Origin: Mollicutes bacterium
Lineage (GTDB): Bacteria > Bacillota_I > Bacilli_A > Izemoplasmatales > Izemoplasmataceae
Length of the DNA stretch: 55,736 nucleotides
Direction: 5' to 3'
NCBI GenBank assembly: GCA_003554735.1
Contig: PWHE01000046.1
Span: forward strand, 1-55,736
Shown here: in pieces, positions 48,542 to 55,736 of the stretch
Position numbering within the stretch: position 1 is the first letter of the stretch
Layout of the letters: each line of letters starts with the position of its first letter
Program-made: the position numbers and the translations under genes
Notes under the pieces: model-generated
Told to the model about the DNA's origin: nothing
Seen by the model: only the letters and a program-made list of their open reading frames with translations
Databases searched by the model: none

Positions 48542-49207
48542 ATGCAAAAGAAGTTTTTCGGTACGGTTTATATGTACGGCTGGTTTTTAAAAGGTGTGGG
48601 TGCCGCACTGTTAATCGCTTTGGCACTGTTTCTTTATTTTGGGGACGCTGGGTATCTGATCGAGGCGTTCATCGGGATCATCATTCTCGGCTATGCCTTG
48701 GTGCGATTGGTCCCTTATGTAAGGAGTCAAAAGAGTGACCTCATAAAGACCATCAACATCATCGAAATCACGCTCAACATTCTGGTCGCGGCGATTTTGA
48801 TCGTTTCAGCGTTTGCGGCGGAAGGAACCGGTGTTTTTTTCAGCTATCTTTTCGGCGGGGTCCTTCTCGTCCGTGGCGGCGTACACTTCTATAGCATCTC
48901 CTACGGTGCGGAAAAAGGCGACCATCTGTCCTTTTTCTTCCATATCGCGACCCTCATCATCGGTACCCTTGTGGTATACCGCGGGACCACGATCGAAGAC
49001 ATTGTGATCCTGCTTATGATTCTTGCCCTTCTCTCGGGCGGGTATCTCGGTTTTGAGACATATAGCGGCTATAATCGTTTTCGTCGACACAAGCAGATGG
49101 AATCGTCCAAAGAGGACACCACGCAGGACGAAGTGCCCAAAGGCATTGACGCGCCCGGCAAGCGTGACGAGCCCGAAGACAGGGATCGCGATCGTCCGGT
49201 CGCCTGA
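48542..49207 (+). CDS. DUF308-like multi-TM membrane protein with charged C-terminal tail
   Basis: Repeated hydrophobic hairpins; acidic/basic tail SKEDTTQDEVPKGIDAPGKRDEPEDRDRDRPVA. Confidence 0.7.
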   Translation: MQKKFFGTVYMYGWFLKGVGAALLIALALFLYFGDAGYLIEAFIGIIILGYALVRLVPYVRSQKSDLIKTINIIEITLNILVAAILIVSAFAAEGTGVFFSYLFGGVLLVRGGVHFYSISYGAEKGDHLSFFFHIATLIIGTLVVYRGTTIEDIVILLMILALLSGGYLGFETYSGYNRFRRHKQMESSKEDTTQDEVPKGIDAPGKRDEPEDRDRDRPVA

Positions 49208-49221
49208 TGATCCATACGCTT

Positions 49222-49254
49222 TTTGCGCGACCCCTTGCGGGTCGCGTTTTTTGT
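49222..49254 (+). terminator. Rho-independent terminator
   Basis: GCGCGACCC-cttgc-GGGTCGCG + TTTTTT. Confidence 0.85.
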
Positions 49255-49318
49255 GAAGATAACTCTATACATCACCCCGCGTTCATGCGTATAATGAGGG
49301 TACCAAGGGGGTGCTTGT

Positions 49319-49972
49319 ATGAAACGATTGATGGGACTGTTGGTGATGGTTTTCCTAGCGGGGTGCAATGCGTCCGACACCCGTCCGCCATCCGACATGG
49401 AAAACATTCTTGAAAACCTTGAAATTCCCGGTGATTATCTGATTGCACAAACGACAGAACACGGTCGCGACCTCATGGAACATCTGGATTACTCTAACCG
49501 CCAGGCCGTCATCATCCATGTGATCGAAGGCGATATGGACTACATGATCAAACTCACGCCAGAGTATGTCTACGATACCAGATCCATGAACAAATCGCCT
49601 TCGTCATACGATCCTGATTGCGATGATTCGCTTGAAAACCATCTTTCGTTCTACTCGATGAATCTTACGTTTAAGGTGATTGAGCGAGCCTTTCTGATGC
49701 AAACGTACCATCGGATGGAAGACGCATATTTCAACGAGGGAAGGATGAGTACCCTCATTCGAGGGAAAGACCGAACCCGACCTCAAGGCATCGGTGGTGA
49801 GTTTCATATCATAGAGATCGTTTACCACAATAATGCTTTGTGGTCTTACCATTTTCAAAACGAAGCGGACTTCACCTCCACCAAACGGCGTTCGAATGTC
49901 TTGAGTGCGACCAATTTCTACTTTGGTGAGGGGCCCATAAAGACTTTCCCGGATCTTTCCGAGTTCGACTGA
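49319..49972 (+). CDS. Lipoprotein of unknown function
   Basis: MKRLMGLLVMVFLAGCNAS lipobox; no recognisable domain. Confidence 0.8.
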   Translation: MKRLMGLLVMVFLAGCNASDTRPPSDMENILENLEIPGDYLIAQTTEHGRDLMEHLDYSNRQAVIIHVIEGDMDYMIKLTPEYVYDTRSMNKSPSSYDPDCDDSLENHLSFYSMNLTFKVIERAFLMQTYHRMEDAYFNEGRMSTLIRGKDRTRPQGIGGEFHIIEIVYHNNALWSYHFQNEADFTSTKRRSNVLSATNFYFGEGPIKTFPDLSEFD

Positions 49973-50004
49973 TAGTTCGTACAATCAAAGAAATTTCGTT
50001 AAAC

Positions 50005-50035
50005 ACTTGGAAAAATATCGTATTCCAAGTATAAT
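50005..50035 (+). promoter_or_regulatory. Promoter overlapped by inverted repeat (candidate MarR operator)
   Basis: ACTTGGAA-10 nt-TTCCAAGT (50005-50030) overlapping -35 TTGGAA and -10 TATAAT. Confidence 0.7.
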
Positions 50036-50070
50036 GTTTGTGTACTACCTAGAATTCAGAGGTGATAATC

Positions 50071-50514
50071 ATGTCAGAAGAAATCTGCAAACTGATCAAC
50101 AAATCGGCAATGCTCCACCGACGTATCATGGCGAAGATCCTTGAGCGTTACGATCTTACCTATGCTCAGTATCAGGTCCTCAAGACCATCCGCCAGCATG
50201 ATACCATCAGCGCCAAGGAAATCCTGGTTTACCTGGATACCGACAAGGCGACACTTTCAGGCATCTTGAGCCGGCTTCAGCGAAACGGACTGATTCGTCG
50301 TGAGAAAGACCCTAAAGACAAACGCTTGATGCACATCAGTCTGACGGCCGCATCGGAAGCACTTTGCGACAATGTGTCCGACATTGAAAAACAGTGTTCG
50401 GAAGATTTGACCAAAGGCATGAAAACAAAAGAAGTGAAGAACTTCCTGAACGTTTTCGAGCGACTGGTCGAGAACCAGAAGGATCGTCTCGAAAAAGAGA
50501 CCAGCAACGAATGA
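50071..50514 (+). CDS. MarR family transcriptional regulator
   Basis: LTYAQYQVLKTIRQHDTISAKEILVYLDTDKATLSGILSRLQRNGLIRREKDPKDKRLMHISLT winged-helix. Confidence 0.92.
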   Translation: MSEEICKLINKSAMLHRRIMAKILERYDLTYAQYQVLKTIRQHDTISAKEILVYLDTDKATLSGILSRLQRNGLIRREKDPKDKRLMHISLTAASEALCDNVSDIEKQCSEDLTKGMKTKEVKNFLNVFERLVENQKDRLEKETSNE

Positions 50515-50548
50515 TTCATGTTAGAATGAAAACACGAAGGAGGCAACC

Positions 50549-51076
50549 ATGAAAAAATTCATTTCAAAAAACAGTTACATCAATCTGGCCGTAGGGCTGA
50601 TTTTCATTGCCGCATTTCTGGTGATATTCTTCACAACGGATTGGCTTGAGAATCTTGTGGGCATCTTTATCGGTGCATTGGTCATCATTTTCTCGACGTT
50701 GCGCTATTTCAAGGACTATGGCAATAAGCGAAGTGACAAGGCCATTCTCATATTGACCGGTGAGTACGCGGTGGCTTTGGTGCTATCCGTCCTGCTCATC
50801 TTTGAAATCGCCGGCGTTGGCGTCAGCCTGGTGCTCGGGCTTGTTTTCTATCTTAGAGGGCTTGCGTACCTATTGATCATGCAACTTTTGAACAAACGTG
50901 AGGCATTTCACGATTTCGTGCTTTATCTCGCCATTCTTACATTGGGTGCGTATATCCTGTTCTCGGGCCTTCCGCTTTCCACTGAAGAACTGAGCTATGG
51001 CTTGCTCGCCATCGGCCTCGCCATCGGTCTTTTCTATGCGGCCGCCGGCGTCACGCAACTTAAATCAACCAAATAA
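50549..51076 (+). CDS. DUF308-like membrane protein (five to six TM)
   Basis: Hydrophobic hairpin repeats; resembles 48542-49207 product in layout. Confidence 0.65.
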   Translation: MKKFISKNSYINLAVGLIFIAAFLVIFFTTDWLENLVGIFIGALVIIFSTLRYFKDYGNKRSDKAILILTGEYAVALVLSVLLIFEIAGVGVSLVLGLVFYLRGLAYLLIMQLLNKREAFHDFVLYLAILTLGAYILFSGLPLSTEELSYGLLAIGLAIGLFYAAAGVTQLKSTK

Positions 51077-51101
51077 CCAACCATTAGGAGGAATTTGTTT
51101 T

Positions 51102-52166
51102 ATGCATAAGCTGCTTAAGGACCTGTCCATGCTCAACGGCATCCCTTCACAGGAAAAACAGGTCAGAGACTACATGGAAAAAACAATGAAAAACGACGCG
51201 GAGGAAATCACCTTCGACAATCTCGGCTCGATCATCGCCAAAAAGACCGGTGATAAAAACGGACCCCGCATCATGGTGGCCGGCCATATGGATGAAGTCG
51301 GCTTCATGGTGACCAAAATCACCGATGAAGGCTATATCAAGTTCATCCCTGCCGGAGGCTGGTGGAGCCAGGTCATGCTGGCGCAGCAACTTGAAATCAC
51401 AACCAGCGAAGGCAAGCGGATCCGCGGGGTAATCGGTGCGAAAGCGCCGCATATTCTCCCCCCTGAAGAACGTAAGAAACCCGTTGAAATCGATGACATG
51501 TACATCGACATCGGCGTCAAGGACAAGGAAGCCGCGGAAAAGACCGGCATCCGTCTTGGCGACATGGTGACGCCGTATATCGAATCCGTCACGATGGCCG
51601 ACCCGAAATACTACCTCGGCAAAGCCTGGGACAACCGCGTCGGATGCGCCGCAGCCATCGATGCGCTCAAAAATCTCAAAGGCAAGAACCATCCGAACAT
51701 CTATTATGGCGTCGGGACCGTGCAAGAAGAAGTCGGTCTGCGCGGTGCGACCACGAGTGCCTATAAGATCGAACCGGACATCGGCATCGCGGTCGATACG
51801 ACCATCTGCCACGACTTCCCGAAAGGTTCGAAAGAAACCGAACTCGGCAAAGGTGTGGGCATCATGATCAGCGATTCATCCATGGTCGGCCACAAAGGCT
51901 TGCGCGATTTTGTCCTCAACATCGCCGATGAGAACGAGATTCCTTATCAGCTCACGACATTGAAACGTGGCGGGACCGACGGCGGCAAGATCCACCTCGC
52001 CCGTACCGGTGCGCCATCCATCGCACTCGCCCTGCCGGTGCGTTATCTCCACAGCCATACCTCAATCATGCATGAAGACGACTATAATGCGCTCATCAAG
52101 CTTCTGGACAAACTGCTTGAGAAGCTTGACAGGGACACTGTAAACCGCATCACTTACGATAGCTGA
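51102..52166 (+). CDS. M42 family metallopeptidase (glutamyl aminopeptidase/endoglucanase-like)
   Basis: IMVAGHMDEVGFMVT, AWDNRVGCAAAIDAL, GVGTVQEEVGLRGA, RTGAPSIALALPVRYLHSHTSIMH. Confidence 0.94.
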   Translation: MHKLLKDLSMLNGIPSQEKQVRDYMEKTMKNDAEEITFDNLGSIIAKKTGDKNGPRIMVAGHMDEVGFMVTKITDEGYIKFIPAGGWWSQVMLAQQLEITTSEGKRIRGVIGAKAPHILPPEERKKPVEIDDMYIDIGVKDKEAAEKTGIRLGDMVTPYIESVTMADPKYYLGKAWDNRVGCAAAIDALKNLKGKNHPNIYYGVGTVQEEVGLRGATTSAYKIEPDIGIAVDTTICHDFPKGSKETELGKGVGIMISDSSMVGHKGLRDFVLNIADENEIPYQLTTLKRGGTDGGKIHLARTGAPSIALALPVRYLHSHTSIMHEDDYNALIKLLDKLLEKLDRDTVNRITYDS

Positions 52167-52714
52167 TGCGCATCATCGGTGGCCGACACAAACGAAGGAC
52201 CCTCAAAGAAGTGCCTTCACACACCACCCGGAGCACGAAAGACCGGGTCAAAGAAACGATTTTCAACATGATCGCACCCGCCCTTCACGGAGGGCGGGTC
52301 CTCGATCTTTTCGCCGGGAGTGGCGCCCTTGGCATCGAGGCCATTTCCAGAGGGGCGACATTCGCGGATTTTGTCGAAAAGGACAAAACCGCCTTCAATG
52401 TGCTGAAAGACAACATCATGCGGTTGGAGATGGAAAACGAGGTCATGCTTCATTTCAAGGATGCCCTGGCCACGCTTCAGTCATTCAAAGAACCCTTCGA
52501 TGTCATCTTGCTCGACCCGCCTTATGAAAGCGACCTGCTTGCCGCGGTGTTGCCAAAGATCGCCGAAAACAGGTTGCTTAGCGAGGACGGCGTCATCGTG
52601 ATTCTTTGTGGCAAGAACGAATCCTTTCCCATTCCGGATGCTTTCCAAATTAAAAAAGACAAAACCATCGGCATCACCGATCTCAAACTCTTGACTTGGA
52701 GCGATCAATCATGA
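52166..52714 (+). CDS. rsmD: 16S rRNA (guanine(966)-N(2))-methyltransferase
   Basis: MRIIGGRHKRRTL, STKDRVKETIFNMI, RVLDLFAGSGALGIEAISRGA, LLDPPYES. Confidence 0.94.
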   Translation: MRIIGGRHKRRTLKEVPSHTTRSTKDRVKETIFNMIAPALHGGRVLDLFAGSGALGIEAISRGATFADFVEKDKTAFNVLKDNIMRLEMENEVMLHFKDALATLQSFKEPFDVILLDPPYESDLLAAVLPKIAENRLLSEDGVIVILCGKNESFPIPDAFQIKKDKTIGITDLKLLTWSDQS

Positions 52715-53193
52715 AAACAGGATTATATCCCGGCAGTTTCGATCCCATCACGTATGGTCATATCGATATCGTCAAACGCGCACTCAACGTATTCGACAAA
52801 CTGATCATCCTGATCAGCGTCAACCCGAACAAAAAAACGCTCTTCACCAAAGAGGAGCGGGTCGACCTTGTGTCACGCGCCCTTGAGTCGTGCAGCGACC
52901 GGATCGAAATCCATACATCCGAGACGCTGACCGTCAAACACGCCAAAGCGCTCGGTGCGACCCATATCGTGCGCGGTCTCAGGGCCCTTACCGATTTCGA
53001 GTACGAGTTCCAGATGACGCATGCCAACCGTGTGCTGGACAAATCCGTCGATTCGGTCTTCTTCATGACCGACAACAAGTACTCGTTCCTTTCCTCGACC
53101 ACGGTCAAGGAAATCGCACAGTTCAACGGTGACCTTTCCACATTCGCACCGCCATTCATTGTCTCGGCCATAAAGAAGAAATACAATCATTGA
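52711..53193 (+). CDS. coaD: Pantetheine-phosphate adenylyltransferase
   Basis: GLYPGSFDPITYGHIDIVKRAL; IVRGLRALTDFEYEFQMTHANR; FLSSTTVKEIA. Confidence 0.96.
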   Translation: MKTGLYPGSFDPITYGHIDIVKRALNVFDKLIILISVNPNKKTLFTKEERVDLVSRALESCSDRIEIHTSETLTVKHAKALGATHIVRGLRALTDFEYEFQMTHANRVLDKSVDSVFFMTDNKYSFLSSTTVKEIAQFNGDLSTFAPPFIVSAIKKKYNH

Positions 53194-53237
53194 CAAAGGC
53201 TTTAAAACGCCACAATGCGTTTTAAAGTCTTTTTTTC
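53194..53237 (+). terminator. Rho-independent terminator
   Basis: GGCTTTAAAACGC-cacaat-GCGTTTTAAAGTC + TTTTTTT. Confidence 0.9.
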
Positions 53238-53294
53238 GTGTATATGACTTCTCTTTTATTTATAAAAATGATAATATGGCAATAGGTGATAATT

Positions 53295-53774
53295 ATGGAT
53301 AAAAAAGAGCAAATATTTCAAGAGCTTCGGAAGCAGAATGTACGCATAACCAAGCAGCGCCGTGCCATCATCGATGTGCTCGAAGGCAGACACCTCACCA
53401 TTCAGGAAATCCATAGTGAACTGAAAAAACGCGGGTTTCACAACCTCGGGACTGTCTACAACAACATCGACTTTCTGATTGAACATAAAATCGTCACGCA
53501 GATTTTCATCAATGGCAAGAAACACTACGATCTTACGATTGATGAGGATTCCCATAGCGCGGATTCGCATATCCATGTGACTTGCAAGGTGAACAACAAT
53601 ATCATCGAAATCAATGATTCGGATATTTTCGACTACATCAAGAACCACGAGATATTCAAAAATTTCAACATCAACAAACTCCAGATCGTCGTCGAAGGCC
53701 ATTGCGATCACTATGACAGCGAGAACTGCAAGAAGACCGATGCCTGTTTCATCAGCAAACTCTCTTCCAACTGA
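53295..53774 (+). CDS. Fur family metalloregulator
   Basis: VRITKQRRAIIDVLEGRHLTIQEIHSELKKRGFHNLGTVYNNIDFLIEHKIV winged helix; HSADSHIHVTC metal-binding region. Confidence 0.9.
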   Translation: MDKKEQIFQELRKQNVRITKQRRAIIDVLEGRHLTIQEIHSELKKRGFHNLGTVYNNIDFLIEHKIVTQIFINGKKHYDLTIDEDSHSADSHIHVTCKVNNNIIEINDSDIFDYIKNHEIFKNFNINKLQIVVEGHCDHYDSENCKKTDACFISKLSSN

Positions 53775-53782
53775 ATCACTTA

Positions 53783-53809
53783 GCCCCTTCTTTGAAGGGG
53801 TTTTTTAAT
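53783..53809 (+). terminator. Rho-independent terminator
   Basis: CCCCTTC-ttt-GAAGGGG + TTTTTT. Confidence 0.85.
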
Positions 53810-53821
53810 GGAAAAGACGGG

Positions 53822-54142
53822 CTAGCGCAGCCCGTCTATGATGTTCTTGGCGTCTTCCCACGCCTTTTCCTGTTCCTTAAGCGCCTCACTTCCTTTATCG
53901 GTGAGTGCGTAATATTTACGTTTTTTGCCCGATTCGCTTTCTTGCCAGTAGCTAGTGATGTAGCCTCTGGCTTCAAGGCGCTTGAAGGAAGTGTAGAGCG
54001 TCGCCTCCGTCAGAGAGAAAGCATGGTCTGAAAATTCCTGGATGGTCTTGTTGATGGCGTATCCGTATGAGTCATTGCGCCTGAGCACCGCCATGATGAT
54101 CATGTCCGTATGGCCCCTTAAGAGATCACCCGTCAGATTCAT
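53822..54142 (-). CDS. PadR family transcriptional regulator
   Basis: LLRGHTDMIIMAVLRRNDSYGYAINKTIQEF...LTEATLYTSFKRLEARGYITSYWQESESGKKRKYYALTDKG. Confidence 0.94.
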   Translation of the reverse strand: MNLTGDLLRGHTDMIIMAVLRRNDSYGYAINKTIQEFSDHAFSLTEATLYTSFKRLEARGYITSYWQESESGKKRKYYALTDKGSEALKEQEKAWEDAKNIIDGLR

Positions 54143-55370
54143 CGATTTTCTTCCCTACCAGCAGCAATCGTACCAGGAGTGCGGGGATGGAGAGCAACAG
54201 GCCTGCGAAGGCGATCGTGAAGGGGTTGAGGGCGCTTTCAAAGTGATAATCCATTCCGATCAAGTCATGGAGCACGTATCCCATCAACACAATATTCATC
54301 ACAAGATACAATGCAAACGCCACGACGACATGTGTCAGATAGGGTTTCTTGTGGATGATCATCCGGACAATCAAATAGATGATCCAGCCATAAATGGCAA
54401 TCATCGGCACACCAATGAAATAGGTAAGCGGACGAATCAGCACTATATAGATCATCGGAATGCTACGGAAAACAGACGTATAATCGTCTTGAGATATGGA
54501 AAGACGATACGATCCGAAATGGTGCAGCAAGAAGACAGCCGCGAAGTAGATGCCAACCGCCCGAACCGACAGATACCATCTGGATGATGCCACCTTAGAA
54601 ACCCTCTCACCGGTATCGCTCGATCCTTTCAAAATTTTCTTAAGGCTGCCAAGGATCTGTCCTTCAAGGCGGTCTTTCCCGCTGATGGTCTGGTAGTAGG
54701 CGATAAGTTTCTGATAGGCGAGGATGAACAACGTCGCGATCAATGCCAGCGACAAGACATAAAAGAGTATTGAAAAGAAGATGACTTCGCCGATTTCGAT
54801 CTGGGTCATGCTGAGCGGATCGCTCAGCCATACGCCGATGCGGATGGAAAAATAGATTTCAAAGAACAATCGGGCCAACACGAACGAAAGCGTAATCGAC
54901 CAGAAGATGAATGCGGTCTTGGTGTTGGAGAATGCCTTGTCCAAATAGATGTGGAATCGTTGGATGTTCTTGGTGACGTTTTTCTCGTATTGCGCCTGAT
55001 AATACGTATAATAAGCGCTTGCGGAAAAAACAAGAATGCTCGCTAGGGTAAACAGGAATGCCTGCGTCAATCCAATCAATGGCATCAGTACAGCCCCCAT
55101 CACCGCAAGCACCGTTGCGACGATCAATCCGACGTCGTACACGCCCGGTTGGATAGAGAAGCGTTCTTCAGCTTCAATGTCGACACCGGAGAAATCCCCA
55201 ATAGTTGCGATGGCCTCCTGAAAGGCTTTGTGTTCGTTTTCATAGTGTGAAGCCAATTCCTGATACTTTTCATAAATGTTATCCGTAACCTCATCAATAA
55301 GTTCTTGACGTTGATCCGGATCCTGGTTGCGTAGTTCATATTCAACATACCGTCTGATTTTTTCTTTCAT
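54126..55370 (-). CDS. Multi-TM membrane protein with N-terminal DUF1700/HAAS-like helical domain
   Basis: MKEKIRRYVEYELRNQDPDQRQELIDEVTDNIYEKYQELASHYENEHKAFQEAIATIGDF then multiple TM; overlaps PadR gene. Confidence 0.75.
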   Translation of the reverse strand: MKEKIRRYVEYELRNQDPDQRQELIDEVTDNIYEKYQELASHYENEHKAFQEAIATIGDFSGVDIEAEERFSIQPGVYDVGLIVATVLAVMGAVLMPLIGLTQAFLFTLASILVFSASAYYTYYQAQYEKNVTKNIQRFHIYLDKAFSNTKTAFIFWSITLSFVLARLFFEIYFSIRIGVWLSDPLSMTQIEIGEVIFFSILFYVLSLALIATLFILAYQKLIAYYQTISGKDRLEGQILGSLKKILKGSSDTGERVSKVASSRWYLSVRAVGIYFAAVFLLHHFGSYRLSISQDDYTSVFRSIPMIYIVLIRPLTYFIGVPMIAIYGWIIYLIVRMIIHKKPYLTHVVVAFALYLVMNIVLMGYVLHDLIGMDYHFESALNPFTIAFAGLLLSIPALLVRLLLVGKKIDESDG

Positions 55371-55395
55371 GGTTCCCTCCATACATAATCTGTTT

Positions 55396-55435
55396 AGGTA
55401 TAGTATATGTTGACATACCTAATCTGTCAAGGTAT
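55396..55435 (-). promoter_or_regulatory. Promoter with three AGGTAT half-sites (candidate PadR operator)
   Basis: AGGTAT (55396), ATACCT (55415), AGGTAT (55430); minus-strand TTGACA-17-TATACT lies across them. Confidence 0.65.
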
Positions 55436-55584
55436 ATTTTGAAAATTTATGAAAGCCATAAACCGACCAACGGCCTGGCACGCCGTTGCCCTATGCAACA
55501 ATTCCAGGAAAATCCCCTCTGAGCCTTTACAAACCATAGGGCTTGGTATATAATTATTAAGGCATTTCCACCAAATGCCATATT

Positions 55585-55660
<76 letters not shown>

Positions 55661-55669
55661 TTTGACTTT

Positions 55670-55702
55670 AACGGAGCCGTTTTCGCGGTTCCTTTTTTTT
55701 AT
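55670..55702 (+). terminator. Rho-independent terminator after tRNA
   Basis: GGAGCCG-tttt-CGCGGTTCC + TTTTTTT. Confidence 0.75.
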
Positions 55703-55736
55703 GGACCTCAGCGGAGGCCGGTGGTCGAAAAATGGG

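Noticed and set aside
49319-49972. Small lipoprotein as bacteriocin or toxin
   Set aside because: No toxin-like motif, immunity partner or processing site recognisable.

Overview
Gene-dense bacterial chromosomal segment of about 55.7 kb, both strands used, standard genetic code (many genes end in TGA and encode Trp as TGG). The gene content (infC-rpmI-rplT, glmSMU, nadD-nadE-mnmA, ispH, nfo, queG, trmL, rsmD-coaD, fur, M42/M29/M3 peptidases, many acidic lipoproteins) suggests a Firmicutes/Mollicutes-related lineage; this taxonomy is inference only. RNA-level features: a 6S RNA-like gene with its own promoter, an L20-type leader with terminator and antiterminator before infC (which uses an ATT start), an apparently undescribed attenuator-like leader before queG, a tRNA-Arg(TCT), and many intrinsic terminators. 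Decayed loci: a frameshifted GNAT gene; a CopB-like P-type ATPase lacking its catalytic core and carrying a TGA at a conserved Trp position; an IS3-like remnant; a frameshifted HMA copper chaperone; a lamin-tail-domain remnant. Strongest leads for undescribed biology: (1) an operon at 35.7-38.5 kb pairing an exported protein with an aerolysin/ETX-MTX2-like segment to an anchored protein and a small ABC transporter; (2) an ECF sigma / membrane-sensor / lipoprotein module at 0.2-3.9 kb containing a free-standing RsgI-like lipoprotein with an Asn-Pro motif and a lipoprotein paralogous to the sensor ectodomain; (3) a photolyase of the FeS-BCP type that has lost its cluster cysteines; (4) an L20-Rho_N/SAP-like fusion; (5) the queG leader; (6) a collagen-like/8xFAS1 lipoprotein built from exact 411-nt units. 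All family names come from reading the translated sequence; no database search was run.
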